The notes below the pieces were generated by a model. That model searched no databases, was not told the origin of the DNA, and worked only from the letters and a program-made list of their open reading frames with translations. A program made the translations under genes and the position numbers. From Dehalococcoidia bacterium (GTDB lineage Bacteria > Chloroflexota > Dehalococcoidia > JAUSJJ01), in the NCBI GenBank assembly GCA_030647705.1, contig JAUSJJ010000029.1, positions 1 through 7,303 of the forward strand: a DNA stretch of 7,303 nt, read 5' to 3'. Positions 1-7,303 of the stretch are shown piece after piece. Position 1 is the stretch's first letter. Each line of letters starts with the position of its first letter.

Positions 1-430
1 CGGGCGGGATGGGGCCACCCTTCTTGCGGCGTCCGCCGATGTTCACGCGGGTCATTGCTCGCTTCAAAGCGGCCTCGACCCTGGCCAAGTCCATATCGAG
101 AGCCAGGTGTTTCAGCCTTTCCTCGGCTCGCTTCTTGGCCGCTTCGGCCCTGGTCAGATCGATCTCCTCCGCCCGCTCCGCGCTGTCAGAGAGGACGAGC
201 ACCTTGTTCTGATTGACCTCGAGGAAACCGCCGTTGGTGAACAGCGAAACCTCCTGCCCGTCCTTCTTCACGCGGATCTCACCGATCTGAAGCACGGTCA
301 TCAAAGGAGCGTGGTTCGGCAATACGGCCAGCTCCCCCACAACCCCAGGAGCGACCACAACATCAACATCGTCAGAGTATACTACCCTGTCGGCGCTGAT
401 GATCTCAAACCTCAGTGTCTGCTTGGCCAT
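1..430 (-). CDS. atpC: ATP synthase F1 subunit epsilon (C-terminus cut by window edge)
   Basis: Epsilon is part of the central stalk of F1. It joins gamma to the c-ring and can inhibit ATP hydrolysis through its C-terminal helices. The frame reads 143 codons from ATG at 430 with no stop before the window edge. Residues 1-85 form the N-terminal beta-sandwich, with the family motif GELAVLPNHAPL at 33-44. Residues 86-130 are the charged two-helix C-terminal domain, containing IDLTRA (90-95), which matches the I/L-D-x-x-R-A ATP-binding motif described in Bacillus epsilon. A basic tail, GGRRKKGGP (132-140), follows where many epsilon subunits end, so few residues are probably missing. A GGAGG ribosome binding site at 438-442 lies 7 bases before the ATG. 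The gene starts 29 bases after atpD, the usual last place in an atp operon. Confidence 0.96.
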   Translation of the reverse strand, partial: MAKQTLRFEIISADRVVYSDDVDVVVAPGVVGELAVLPNHAPLMTVLQIGEIRVKKDGQEVSLFTNGGFLEVNQNKVLVLSDSAERAEEIDLTRAEAAKKRAEERLKHLALDMDLARVEAALKRAMTRVNIGGRRKKGGPIPP

Positions 431-459
431 GTCCTTGCCTCCGCTGCGCCCGGCTGCCC

Positions 460-2632
<2,173 letters not shown>

Positions 2633-2637
2633 AACCC

Positions 2638-3408
2638 TTACTTCGACGCCTTTTTCTCTGCCCAGAGCGCCTTCAGCCTCTCCTTGTTGTATCCCGCGCG
2701 GCCTTCCCTCCACCACCTCTCGTTCTCGGCCCCTTCCAGCTCAAGGCCCGCTGCAAGGTCCATTCTCTCGGCCTGCCTGATCAGGAACTTGACGCCTTTG
2801 ACCGAGGCCGGATCGTTCCGAAGTATCTTCCGCGCCAATTCCTCTGCTCTTGCCAGCAGTTTGTCATGAGGCGCCACGTGACTGGCCAGCCCCATCACGT
2901 AAGCTTCCTGCGCGGAAACCTCTTCCCCGGTGAGCAGCATTTCCATAGCCCTTGACCGGCCGACCCACCTTGGCAGACGCTGCGTAGCCCCGCCGCCGTG
3001 TATCAGGCCGAAACGCGCGTGATGGTCGACGAAAACCGCGTTTTCAGAAGCTACGATCACGTCGCAGGTCAGTACCATCTCCAGACCTGCCGAATCACAG
3101 TAGCCATTGACGGCTGCGATCACGGGCTTGGTCATTTCAGCCAACGCCGCGAGCGCGGTGCGCAACACTACGATAGGCTCGCGAGTCCCGACCTGCCTCA
3201 GCTCCTTCATGTCCTGACCCGCGCTGAAGGCCTTCCCCGCGCCGGTCAGGATCGCAACCCCTATTTCCCCGTCCTGCTCGATGTCCTTGATAGCGGCCAC
3301 CATCTCACGGCAGGTATCCGAGTCAGTGGCATTGAGCACCCGGGGACGGTTCAACGTCAGGACAGCGATGCCGCTCTTCTTCTGCAGTACCAGATTAGAG
3401 AAAGCCAA
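2638..3408 (-). CDS. Enoyl-CoA hydratase/isomerase family protein (crotonase fold), copy nearest atpG
   Basis: This is a second crotonase-family protein, 256 residues from the TTG at 3408 or 259 from a GTG at 3417. In the 259-residue numbering it shows TLNRP (21-25), GKAFSAGQDM (61-70), NGYCDSAGLEM (104-114), DHHARFG (131-137) and RAMEMLLTG (156-164). E113 matches the catalytic E144 of rat enoyl-CoA hydratase. H133 replaces E164, and alanine replaces the oxyanion glycine G141 (A110), which acts through its backbone NH and so may be tolerated. It probably acts on a cytoplasmic acyl-CoA, with substrate unknown. I prefer TTG 3408: it aligns residue for residue with the start of the downstream paralogue and has AGGTGG 5 bases upstream. 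It also gives a 9-base gap after atpG, as at atpA-atpG and atpF-atpH. The GTG at 3417 directly abuts the atpG stop. Its placement between atpG and atpD is not the usual operon order. Confidence 0.94.
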   Translation of the reverse strand: MAFSNLVLQKKSGIAVLTLNRPRVLNATDSDTCREMVAAIKDIEQDGEIGVAILTGAGKAFSAGQDMKELRQVGTREPIVVLRTALAALAEMTKPVIAAVNGYCDSAGLEMVLTCDVIVASENAVFVDHHARFGLIHGGGATQRLPRWVGRSRAMEMLLTGEEVSAQEAYVMGLASHVAPHDKLLARAEELARKILRNDPASVKGVKFLIRQAERMDLAAGLELEGAENERWWREGRAGYNKERLKALWAEKKASK

Positions 3409-3413
3409 TGCCC

Positions 3414-3419
3414 CCACCT
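3414..3419 (-). promoter_or_regulatory. Ribosome binding site AGGTGG for the first crotonase gene
   Basis: AGGTGG, one mismatch from AGGAGG, overlaps the TAG stop of atpG and lies 5 bases before TTG at 3408. It supports that TTG over the GTG at 3417, for which the site would fall on the start codon itself. Confidence 0.55.
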
Positions 3420-4275
3420 AGCCTTGCGCCATGCCGCCGGCGATGTCCAAGAGCTCCTTGGTTATCATCTCCTGGCGGGCCTTGTTGTACACCAAGGTCA
3501 ATTCCTGGATGATCTGGTTGGCGTTGTCTGTTGCGTTTCTCATGGCCACCATCCTGGCAGCCTGTTCACTGGCGATGGTCTCCAGGATCGCGTGGAATAT
3601 TTCCATCTCCACGTAACGGGGAAGCAGCTTGTCCAGCACAAAGGCGCTGCTGGGCTCGTAGATATACTCTTGGACATGTTTCCTGCGGGCGCCCGCCTCC
3701 GGTTCTACCGGCAGCAGTTCTTCCAGCGCCGGACGCTGGCTTACCACATTGACGAATTTCGGATACGCCACGTACACCAGATCGGTCTTTCCCGCCGAGT
3801 AGTCATCGATAACAAGGCGCGATATCGCGGTGGTATCCGCTACAACTGGCTGATCTCCCAGACCCGTAAACTCAGCGACCACGTTCTGTCCTCGGCGGCA
3901 CATGAAATCGCGGCCCTTCCGGCCCACGGTGATCAGTTTGACCGGCGCACTCTGTTTCAGAATGAACTCTGACACCGCCCGGTTGACGTTAGTGTTCAGG
4001 CCGCCGCAGAAGCCCCGGTCACTGGTGATGAGGACGACGGTTACGTTCTTCACCTCTCGTCGCTCGAGCAGCGGGTTCAAGGTACCCTCGGGCCGAGGTT
4101 GCGCCGCGAGGTCACACAGCATCTCCACCATCTTCTCCGCATAAGGGCGAGTGGCTAGCATACGCATTTGCGTACGCTTCATCCTGGAGGTAGCCACCAT
4201 TTCCATAGCCCTGGTTATCTTCGAAGTGCTCTGGACACTGCGGATGCGCCGTTTGATCAGCCGTATGTTGGCCAA
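3418..4275 (-). CDS. atpG: ATP synthase F1 subunit gamma
   Basis: Gamma is the central rotor shaft: its N- and C-terminal helices form a coiled coil inside the alpha3beta3 ring, and its globular part contacts epsilon and the c-ring. The 285 residues are family length. The N-terminal helix MANIRLIKRRIRSVQSTSKI (1-20) is typical. The Rossmann-like middle holds LITSDRGFCGGLN (82-94). The C-terminal helix ends in the gamma signature ITKELLDIAGGMAQG (271-285). The start is TTG, chosen because translation from it gives the canonical gamma N-terminus and because AGGAG lies 6 bases upstream. Nine bases separate it from the atpA stop. Its own TAG is followed at once by crotonase genes instead of atpD, the feature that breaks the standard order. 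Confidence 0.98.
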   Translation of the reverse strand: MANIRLIKRRIRSVQSTSKITRAMEMVATSRMKRTQMRMLATRPYAEKMVEMLCDLAAQPRPEGTLNPLLERREVKNVTVVLITSDRGFCGGLNTNVNRAVSEFILKQSAPVKLITVGRKGRDFMCRRGQNVVAEFTGLGDQPVVADTTAISRLVIDDYSAGKTDLVYVAYPKFVNVVSQRPALEELLPVEPEAGARRKHVQEYIYEPSSAFVLDKLLPRYVEMEIFHAILETIASEQAARMVAMRNATDNANQIIQELTLVYNKARQEMITKELLDIAGGMAQG

Positions 4276-4281
4276 GTCTAT

Positions 4282-4286
4282 CTCCT
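4282..4286 (-). promoter_or_regulatory. Ribosome binding site AGGAG setting the TTG start of atpG
   Basis: AGGAG lies 6 bases before the TTG at 4275 and overlaps the TAG stop of atpA. No ATG nearby would give the conserved gamma N-terminus, so this site supports the TTG start and suggests coupling of gamma translation to termination of alpha. Confidence 0.75.
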
Positions 4287-5796
4287 AGTACGGGACGCTC
4301 GTCTTACATTCGCCGATGGCCTTCTTCAAGGCCTCCAGGACCTCCGGCCCCATCGCCTTCTGCTCGTTGATGCTCTTCACGATATCAGGGTGATTGGTTT
4401 CCAAGTAGCTGTGAAGCGCTGCCTCGAGCGAGCCAAGCTTCTCCACGGCCACGTCGTCCAGGAGGCCGCTGCTCAGGGCAAAGAGTATGGCCACTTCTCT
4501 GGCCAGGGTCATGGGAACGTACTGGCCCTGCTTCAGGATCTCCTGAGCACGTTGCCCACGCTCCAACTGCGCCTTGGTGGACTTGTCCAGATCACCGGTG
4601 CCGAACTGGGCGAAGGCAGCCAGCTCGCGGTACTGGGCCAGGAACGTGCGCAGGGCGCCGCTCGCCTGCTTCATCGCCTTTGTCTGGGCGGAACCGCCGA
4701 CGCGCGAGACCGACAGACCGGCGTTGATAGCCGGCCTGATGCCGGCGTTGAACAGGTCGGTCTCCAGGTAGATCTGGCCGTCGGTGATGGAAATCACGTT
4801 GGTCGGTATGTAGGCTGAGATGTCATTGGCCTGAGTCTCGATGATAGGCAACGCCGTGAGCGAGCCGCCTCCATGTGCTGCGTCCATCTTGGCCGCCCTT
4901 TCCAAAAGGCGGCTGTGCAGATAGAAAACATCGCCGGGATAGGCTTCACGGCCGGCCGGACGCCTCAGCAGGAGCGATATCTGGCGGTAGGCCCAGGCGT
5001 GCTTGGAAAGGTCGTCGTAGACCGCCAGCGCATCCTTGCCCTCCTCCATGAACTCCTCTCCGATGGCGCAGCCTGCATAAGGGGCAAGGTATTGAAGCGA
5101 CGCCGGGTCGGAGGCGTTCGCGGCCACCACCACCGTATGTTCCATTGCTCCATACTTCTCCAGGGTTGCCACGGTGTTGGCCACCTTGGAGGCCTTCTGA
5201 CCCACGGCCACGTAGATGCAGGTAAGGTTGCCGCCCTTTTGACTGATTATGGTGTCCAGGGCAATAGCGGTCTTGCCGGTGGAACGGTCGCCGATGATCA
5301 ACTCACGTTGACCCCGGCCGATGGGGATCATGCTGTCCACAGCCTTAATGCCCGTGTGCACGGGGGTGTTCACTGACTGGCGCCAGGCCACACTGGGGGC
5401 CAGACGCTCTATGGGGCGGACCTTGGTGGTCTTCAAGGGGCCTTTGCCATCGAGTGGCACCCCAAGCGGGTCGATCACGCGGCCTATAAGCGCATGGCCT
5501 ACCGGGACCTCAGCGATACGCCCGGTGCCCCGAACCTCGTCGCCTTCCTTGATCTGAGAGAAATCACCCAGCACGATCGCACCCACGCTCTCTTCTTCGA
5601 GGTTCAACGCCATGCCGAGAGCGCCGTTAGCGAACTCGATCAGCTCGCTGTATTTCACGCCGGACAACCCGTGGATCCGGGTTATGCCGTCGCCGACCTC
5701 TATGACCGTGCCTACATCCACAGCAGTAACGGTAGTGCCGAATTGCTCAATCTGCTGTTTGATGATAGCAGTGATGTCTTTCCCTTTAAGAGCCAT
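4285..5796 (-). CDS. atpA: ATP synthase F1 subunit alpha
   Basis: Alpha alternates with beta in the F1 hexamer, binds the non-catalytic nucleotides and supplies the arginine finger to the catalytic sites. The protein is 503 residues from ATG 5796, normal length. The N-terminal helix ([13 protein letters not shown], 8-20) binds delta. A beta-barrel follows to about residue 95, then P-loop GDRSTGKT (169-176), [17 protein letters not shown] (275-291) and [15 protein letters not shown] (362-376), where R365 is the arginine finger. The P-loop has Ser where most alpha subunits have Gln (GDRQTGKT). A GTG at 5805 would add three residues, but the ATG gives the family-typical N-terminus and has AGGGG 8 bases upstream. 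The 69-base gap after atpH is the longest between genes from atpF to atpC. By sight it holds no clear hairpin or extra gene. Confidence 0.99.
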   Translation of the reverse strand: MALKGKDITAIIKQQIEQFGTTVTAVDVGTVIEVGDGITRIHGLSGVKYSELIEFANGALGMALNLEEESVGAIVLGDFSQIKEGDEVRGTGRIAEVPVGHALIGRVIDPLGVPLDGKGPLKTTKVRPIERLAPSVAWRQSVNTPVHTGIKAVDSMIPIGRGQRELIIGDRSTGKTAIALDTIISQKGGNLTCIYVAVGQKASKVANTVATLEKYGAMEHTVVVAANASDPASLQYLAPYAGCAIGEEFMEEGKDALAVYDDLSKHAWAYRQISLLLRRPAGREAYPGDVFYLHSRLLERAAKMDAAHGGGSLTALPIIETQANDISAYIPTNVISITDGQIYLETDLFNAGIRPAINAGLSVSRVGGSAQTKAMKQASGALRTFLAQYRELAAFAQFGTGDLDKSTKAQLERGQRAQEILKQGQYVPMTLAREVAILFALSSGLLDDVAVEKLGSLEAALHSYLETNHPDIVKSINEQKAMGPEVLEALKKAIGECKTSVPY

Positions 5797-5865
5797 TTGC
5801 CTCACCCCTGTCTCTGTATTGTGTCACGCTGACCGCACGCTTCCCAAACCCACCTGGTCCGCAGC

Positions 5866-6390
5866 CTACGCCAGTCCTTTTCTGAGGCTGGCAAGCTGGC
5901 TGCGCACGCTACCGTCAACCAGCGTATCTCCGATCCGCGCCATCAGGCCCCCGATGATGCGAGGGTCTATCCGCACATCCACGGCGACTTTCTTCCCTGT
6001 CATGGAGGACAGTTGCTGCGTGATCTTTTCCTTCTGCTTGTCGGTCAGGGGAACCGCGGCGATGACCTCCGCACGCTCGATCCCGCGATGCGCGTTGACC
6101 AGCCGTTCGTATTCACGGGCCAGGTCCGGAACCAGGCCCAACCTGCCCTTTGCCGTAAGCAACTGCACCAGATTCCGGGGCAACCGGCCGATTCCAGGCA
6201 TTATCTCATTGATCACCCTGGCTTTGGCGGTAAAGTGTATCTTCGGGTTCTCCAGCAGAGCCGCCAGCTTAGGGTCACTGAGAATACTGGATACGGTGCG
6301 CAGGTCGCCCAGCCATTTATCGAGCTCGTTCTTCTCCAGAGCAATCTCGAAGACCGCCTGGGCGTGCCTCTTTGCTGAAACGCTTGCCAT
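5866..6390 (-). CDS. atpH: ATP synthase F1 subunit delta
   Basis: Delta (the bacterial counterpart of mitochondrial OSCP) sits on top of F1 and ties the alpha subunits to the b-subunit peripheral stalk. The 174 residues match the family. The N-terminal helical domain begins ASVSAKRHAQAVFEIA (2-17). The C-terminal part carries the family signature around DPRIIGGLMARIGD (142-155) with DGSVRSQLASLRKGL (159-173). ATG at 6390 lies 9 bases after the atpF stop, and that stop (TAA) overlaps an AAGG ribosome binding site 7 bases before the start, a coupled arrangement. Nothing is missing or odd. Delta is less conserved than alpha and beta in general, but the C-terminal signature makes the call firm. 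Confidence 0.97.
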   Translation of the reverse strand: MASVSAKRHAQAVFEIALEKNELDKWLGDLRTVSSILSDPKLAALLENPKIHFTAKARVINEIMPGIGRLPRNLVQLLTAKGRLGLVPDLAREYERLVNAHRGIERAEVIAAVPLTDKQKEKITQQLSSMTGKKVAVDVRIDPRIIGGLMARIGDTLVDGSVRSQLASLRKGLA

Positions 6391-6399
6391 CAGTTCGCC

Positions 6400-6897
6400 T
6401 TAGCCTTTCCGTAGAATGGCGCTCTTCTCCAGTACCTCATTGATCACCTTCTGGTGGGCCGCCTTGTTCAAAGACTCGTGGATAACCTTCTCTGCCGCCA
6501 GCACGGTCAGGTCTGCGAACTCGCGACGGAGCTCCTCGATAGCTTCTTCTCGCTCTCGCTGTATCTCGAGGCGTGCTCTCGCGACGAGCGCCTCGGCCTC
6601 GACGCGAGCCTGTTGTCTAGCCTCTTCCTTCACTCGCTCGCCGATCTGAGTGGCCTGGGCTATCAACACCTGCCCATCTTTGCGAGCAGCTTCCACCTGG
6701 GCCTTGACCTGTTCTCCGGCTAGAGTCGCCTGCTGCTTGACCTGGTCCGCCTGCTCAATGCTTTCCTTGATGCGCTGCGCGCGCTGATCCAGCATCTTGA
6801 GGATGGGCTTGTAGAGCACTACCCCCAAGAGGCCAAACAGGAGGGCAAAGTTTATCAGTTGGACCACGAGCACTTGCCAGTTAATGCCTATGCCCAC
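6400..6897 (-). CDS. atpF: ATP synthase F0 subunit b
   Basis: Subunit b forms the peripheral stalk holding F1 against rotation. The 165 residues contain one membrane helix (about 5-29, INWQVLVVQLINFALLFGLL) followed by YKPILKMLDQRAQRIKESI (29-47) and a long, highly charged Ala/Glu/Arg/Lys-rich coiled coil to about 140. The C-terminal part binds delta. This is typical b architecture and length. The start is GTG at 6897, supported by GGGGAGG 6 bases upstream and by the normal short N-terminus before the membrane helix. No second b-type (b') gene is visible in the window, so the stalk is probably a b homodimer. A 118-base spacer, unusually long for this operon, separates it from the small membrane ORF upstream. 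Confidence 0.97.
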   Translation of the reverse strand: MGIGINWQVLVVQLINFALLFGLLGVVLYKPILKMLDQRAQRIKESIEQADQVKQQATLAGEQVKAQVEAARKDGQVLIAQATQIGERVKEEARQQARVEAEALVARARLEIQREREEAIEELRREFADLTVLAAEKVIHESLNKAAHQKVINEVLEKSAILRKG

Positions 6898-6903
6898 GTC
6901 CGT

Positions 6904-6910
6904 CCTCCCC
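6904..6910 (-). promoter_or_regulatory. Ribosome binding site GGGGAGG setting the GTG start of atpF
   Basis: GGGGAGG is strongly complementary to the 16S rRNA 3' end and lies 6 bases before GTG 6897. There is no competing ATG in frame close by, so it fixes the GTG start of subunit b. Confidence 0.8.
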
Positions 6911-6944
6911 TGAATGTATGCGTGTTACGGGATAAGTCATCATT

Positions 6945-6962
6945 GTTGAAGGCCCCTTCAAC
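6945..6962. repeat. 18-base near-perfect palindrome in the spacer before atpF
   Basis: GTTGAAGGCCCCTTCAAC has 8-base arms around a 2-base centre. In the mRNA it could fold as a 7-base-pair stem with a 4-base loop. It lies about 50 bases upstream of the atpF start, in the 118-base spacer after the small membrane ORF. The transcript after it lacks a U-run, so it does not look like an intrinsic terminator. An mRNA-stabilising or processing hairpin at the c/b boundary, or a protein-binding palindrome, is possible but unproven. Confidence 0.55.
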
Positions 6963-6998
6963 CGGGGTCGGGGCCAGCCCTTGCCCGTTTAAGTCGGG

Positions 6999-7015
6999 GG
7001 CAACCACCGGCAACC
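6999..7015. repeat. Short direct repeat just after the small membrane ORF
   Basis: GGCAACC occurs twice with 3 bases between (6999-7005 and 7009-7015), directly after the stop of the 42-codon ORF. It is too short to assign a role and could be chance. Confidence 0.3.
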
Positions 7016-7144
7016 CTACTTAATGGGGGCTAATGACGCCGTCAGGAGCACCCAGACCAGAATGGCGGCCACCACCGATGCGGCAAACAGCATCACGGTG
7101 GAAGCCAGTATCACCATGAAGGTCGGAATTCCTTGCTCTTCCAT
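7016..7144 (-). CDS. Small single-helix membrane protein between atpE and atpF, function unknown
   Basis: This ORF encodes 42 residues beginning MEEQGIPTFM and ending TASLAPIK. Residues 5-41 carry no charge and are rich in Val, Ala, Leu and Ile, so it should be one long transmembrane helix with an acidic N-terminal tip and a terminal lysine. ATG 7144 has GGAGG 5 bases upstream (7150-7154), one of the best ribosome binding sites in the window, and lies 22 bases after the atpE stop. A longer reading from 7204 would overlap atpE out of frame and is less likely. I do not recognise a family. It does not resemble the membrane helix of the b subunit downstream, and AtpI/AtpZ proteins normally sit before atpB and have more than one helix. 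Its position suggests an F0 accessory or assembly protein. A decayed remnant cannot be excluded. Confidence 0.72.
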   Translation of the reverse strand: MEEQGIPTFMVILASTVMLFAASVVAAILVWVLLTASLAPIK

Positions 7145-7149
7145 GATCT

Positions 7150-7154
7150 CCTCC
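7150..7154 (-). promoter_or_regulatory. Ribosome binding site GGAGG for the 42-residue membrane ORF
   Basis: GGAGG, within GGGAGGAG, lies 5 bases before ATG 7144. It is the main evidence that the small ORF is translated and that it starts at 7144 rather than at 7204. Confidence 0.7.
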
Positions 7155-7166
7155 CTGTTCCTAGTC

Positions 7167-7303
7167 CTATGCAGCGCCAATGCCCATAGCCAGTATGATG
7201 GCAATCAGGAGTGCGTAGATGGCTACGGCTTCAGCGAACGCGATGGCCAGGATCATGTTGGTCAAGATCGCGCCCCTCGCTTCGGGGTTGCGACCCAGCG
7301 CCT
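7167..7303 (-). CDS. atpE: ATP synthase F0 subunit c (N-terminus beyond window edge)
   Basis: Subunit c forms the rotating ring of F0 that carries ions across the membrane. Only the last 44 codons are present: the polar loop GRNPEARGAI, which contacts gamma and epsilon, and the second membrane helix with the ion-binding glutamate in AIAFAEAVAIYALLIAII (codon at 7230-7232), ending MGIGAA. After the glutamate comes Ala-Val, whereas Na+-binding rings such as that of Ilyobacter have Ser-Thr, so proton coupling is likely. The N-terminal helix, which would complete the test, is outside the window. The first helix of c and probably atpB should lie upstream. Confidence 0.96.
   Translation of the reverse strand, partial: ALGRNPEARGAILTNMILAIAFAEAVAIYALLIAIILAMGIGAA

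Noticed and set aside
2633..2716. Upstream extension of the atpD-side crotonase to an ATG at 2716
   Set aside because: It would overlap the preceding gene and add 28 residues that do not match the family. ATG 2632 aligns with the paralogue's start.
2998..3972. 324-codon plus-strand open frame
   Set aside because: It is antisense to both a crotonase gene and atpG, whose own proteins are clearly conserved. It has no family motif and is rich in His/Gln/Arg like a shadow frame.
5612..6403. 263-codon plus-strand open frame
   Set aside because: It is antisense to atpA and atpH, Ser/Arg-rich and without a domain.
6881..6943. 20-codon minus-strand ORF overlapping the atpF start, as a leader peptide
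   Set aside because: It has no convincing ribosome site and no regulatory codon run, and is short enough to be chance.
6945..6962. Intrinsic terminator within the operon
   Set aside because: The stem is short and is followed on the transcript by AATGATGAC, not a U-run, and essential genes of the same complex lie downstream.
7145..7204. Extension of the small membrane ORF to 7204
   Set aside because: It overlaps the end of atpE out of frame, while the GGAGG site fits the ATG at 7144.

Overview
The window is almost entirely one minus-strand operon encoding a bacterial F-type ATP synthase, read from the right edge to the left: atpE (c, C-terminal part only), a 42-residue single-helix membrane protein, atpF (b), atpH (delta), atpA (alpha), atpG (gamma), two paralogous crotonase-fold genes (enoyl-CoA hydratase/isomerase family), atpD (beta) and atpC (epsilon, running off the left edge). 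No RNA gene, insertion sequence, CRISPR array or origin is visible, and no gene-free stretch exceeds about 120 bases. The operon promoter and atpB (a) would lie beyond the right edge, and the terminator beyond the left edge.

The ATP synthase genes are complete where the window allows and keep their key residues: Walker A and B in beta, the alpha arginine finger, the c-subunit ion-binding glutamate, and the delta and gamma C-terminal signatures. The c subunit lacks the Ser/Thr next to the glutamate that marks Na+-coupled rings, so the enzyme is probably H+-driven. Epsilon carries an IDLTRA motif of the ATP-binding kind.

Two things depart from the standard order. First, two crotonase genes sit between atpG and atpD with junctions of only 5-22 bases, splitting the normally adjacent gamma and beta genes. 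Both keep one of the two catalytic glutamates of classical enoyl-CoA hydratase and have histidine at the other. Second, a small hydrophobic ORF with a strong ribosome binding site lies between atpE and atpF, followed by a 118-base spacer holding a near-perfect 18-base palindrome.

The organism is a bacterium with moderately high G+C. The style of beta (for example [17 protein letters not shown]) and the presence of crotonases suggest an anaerobic or fatty/aromatic-acid-degrading lineage such as Chloroflexota (Dehalococcoidia-like). That is an impression from the protein sequences, not a demonstrated placement. Functionally, the core makes or hydrolyses ATP at the membrane. The crotonases would act on acyl-CoA thioesters in the cytoplasm and are probably co-expressed with it.
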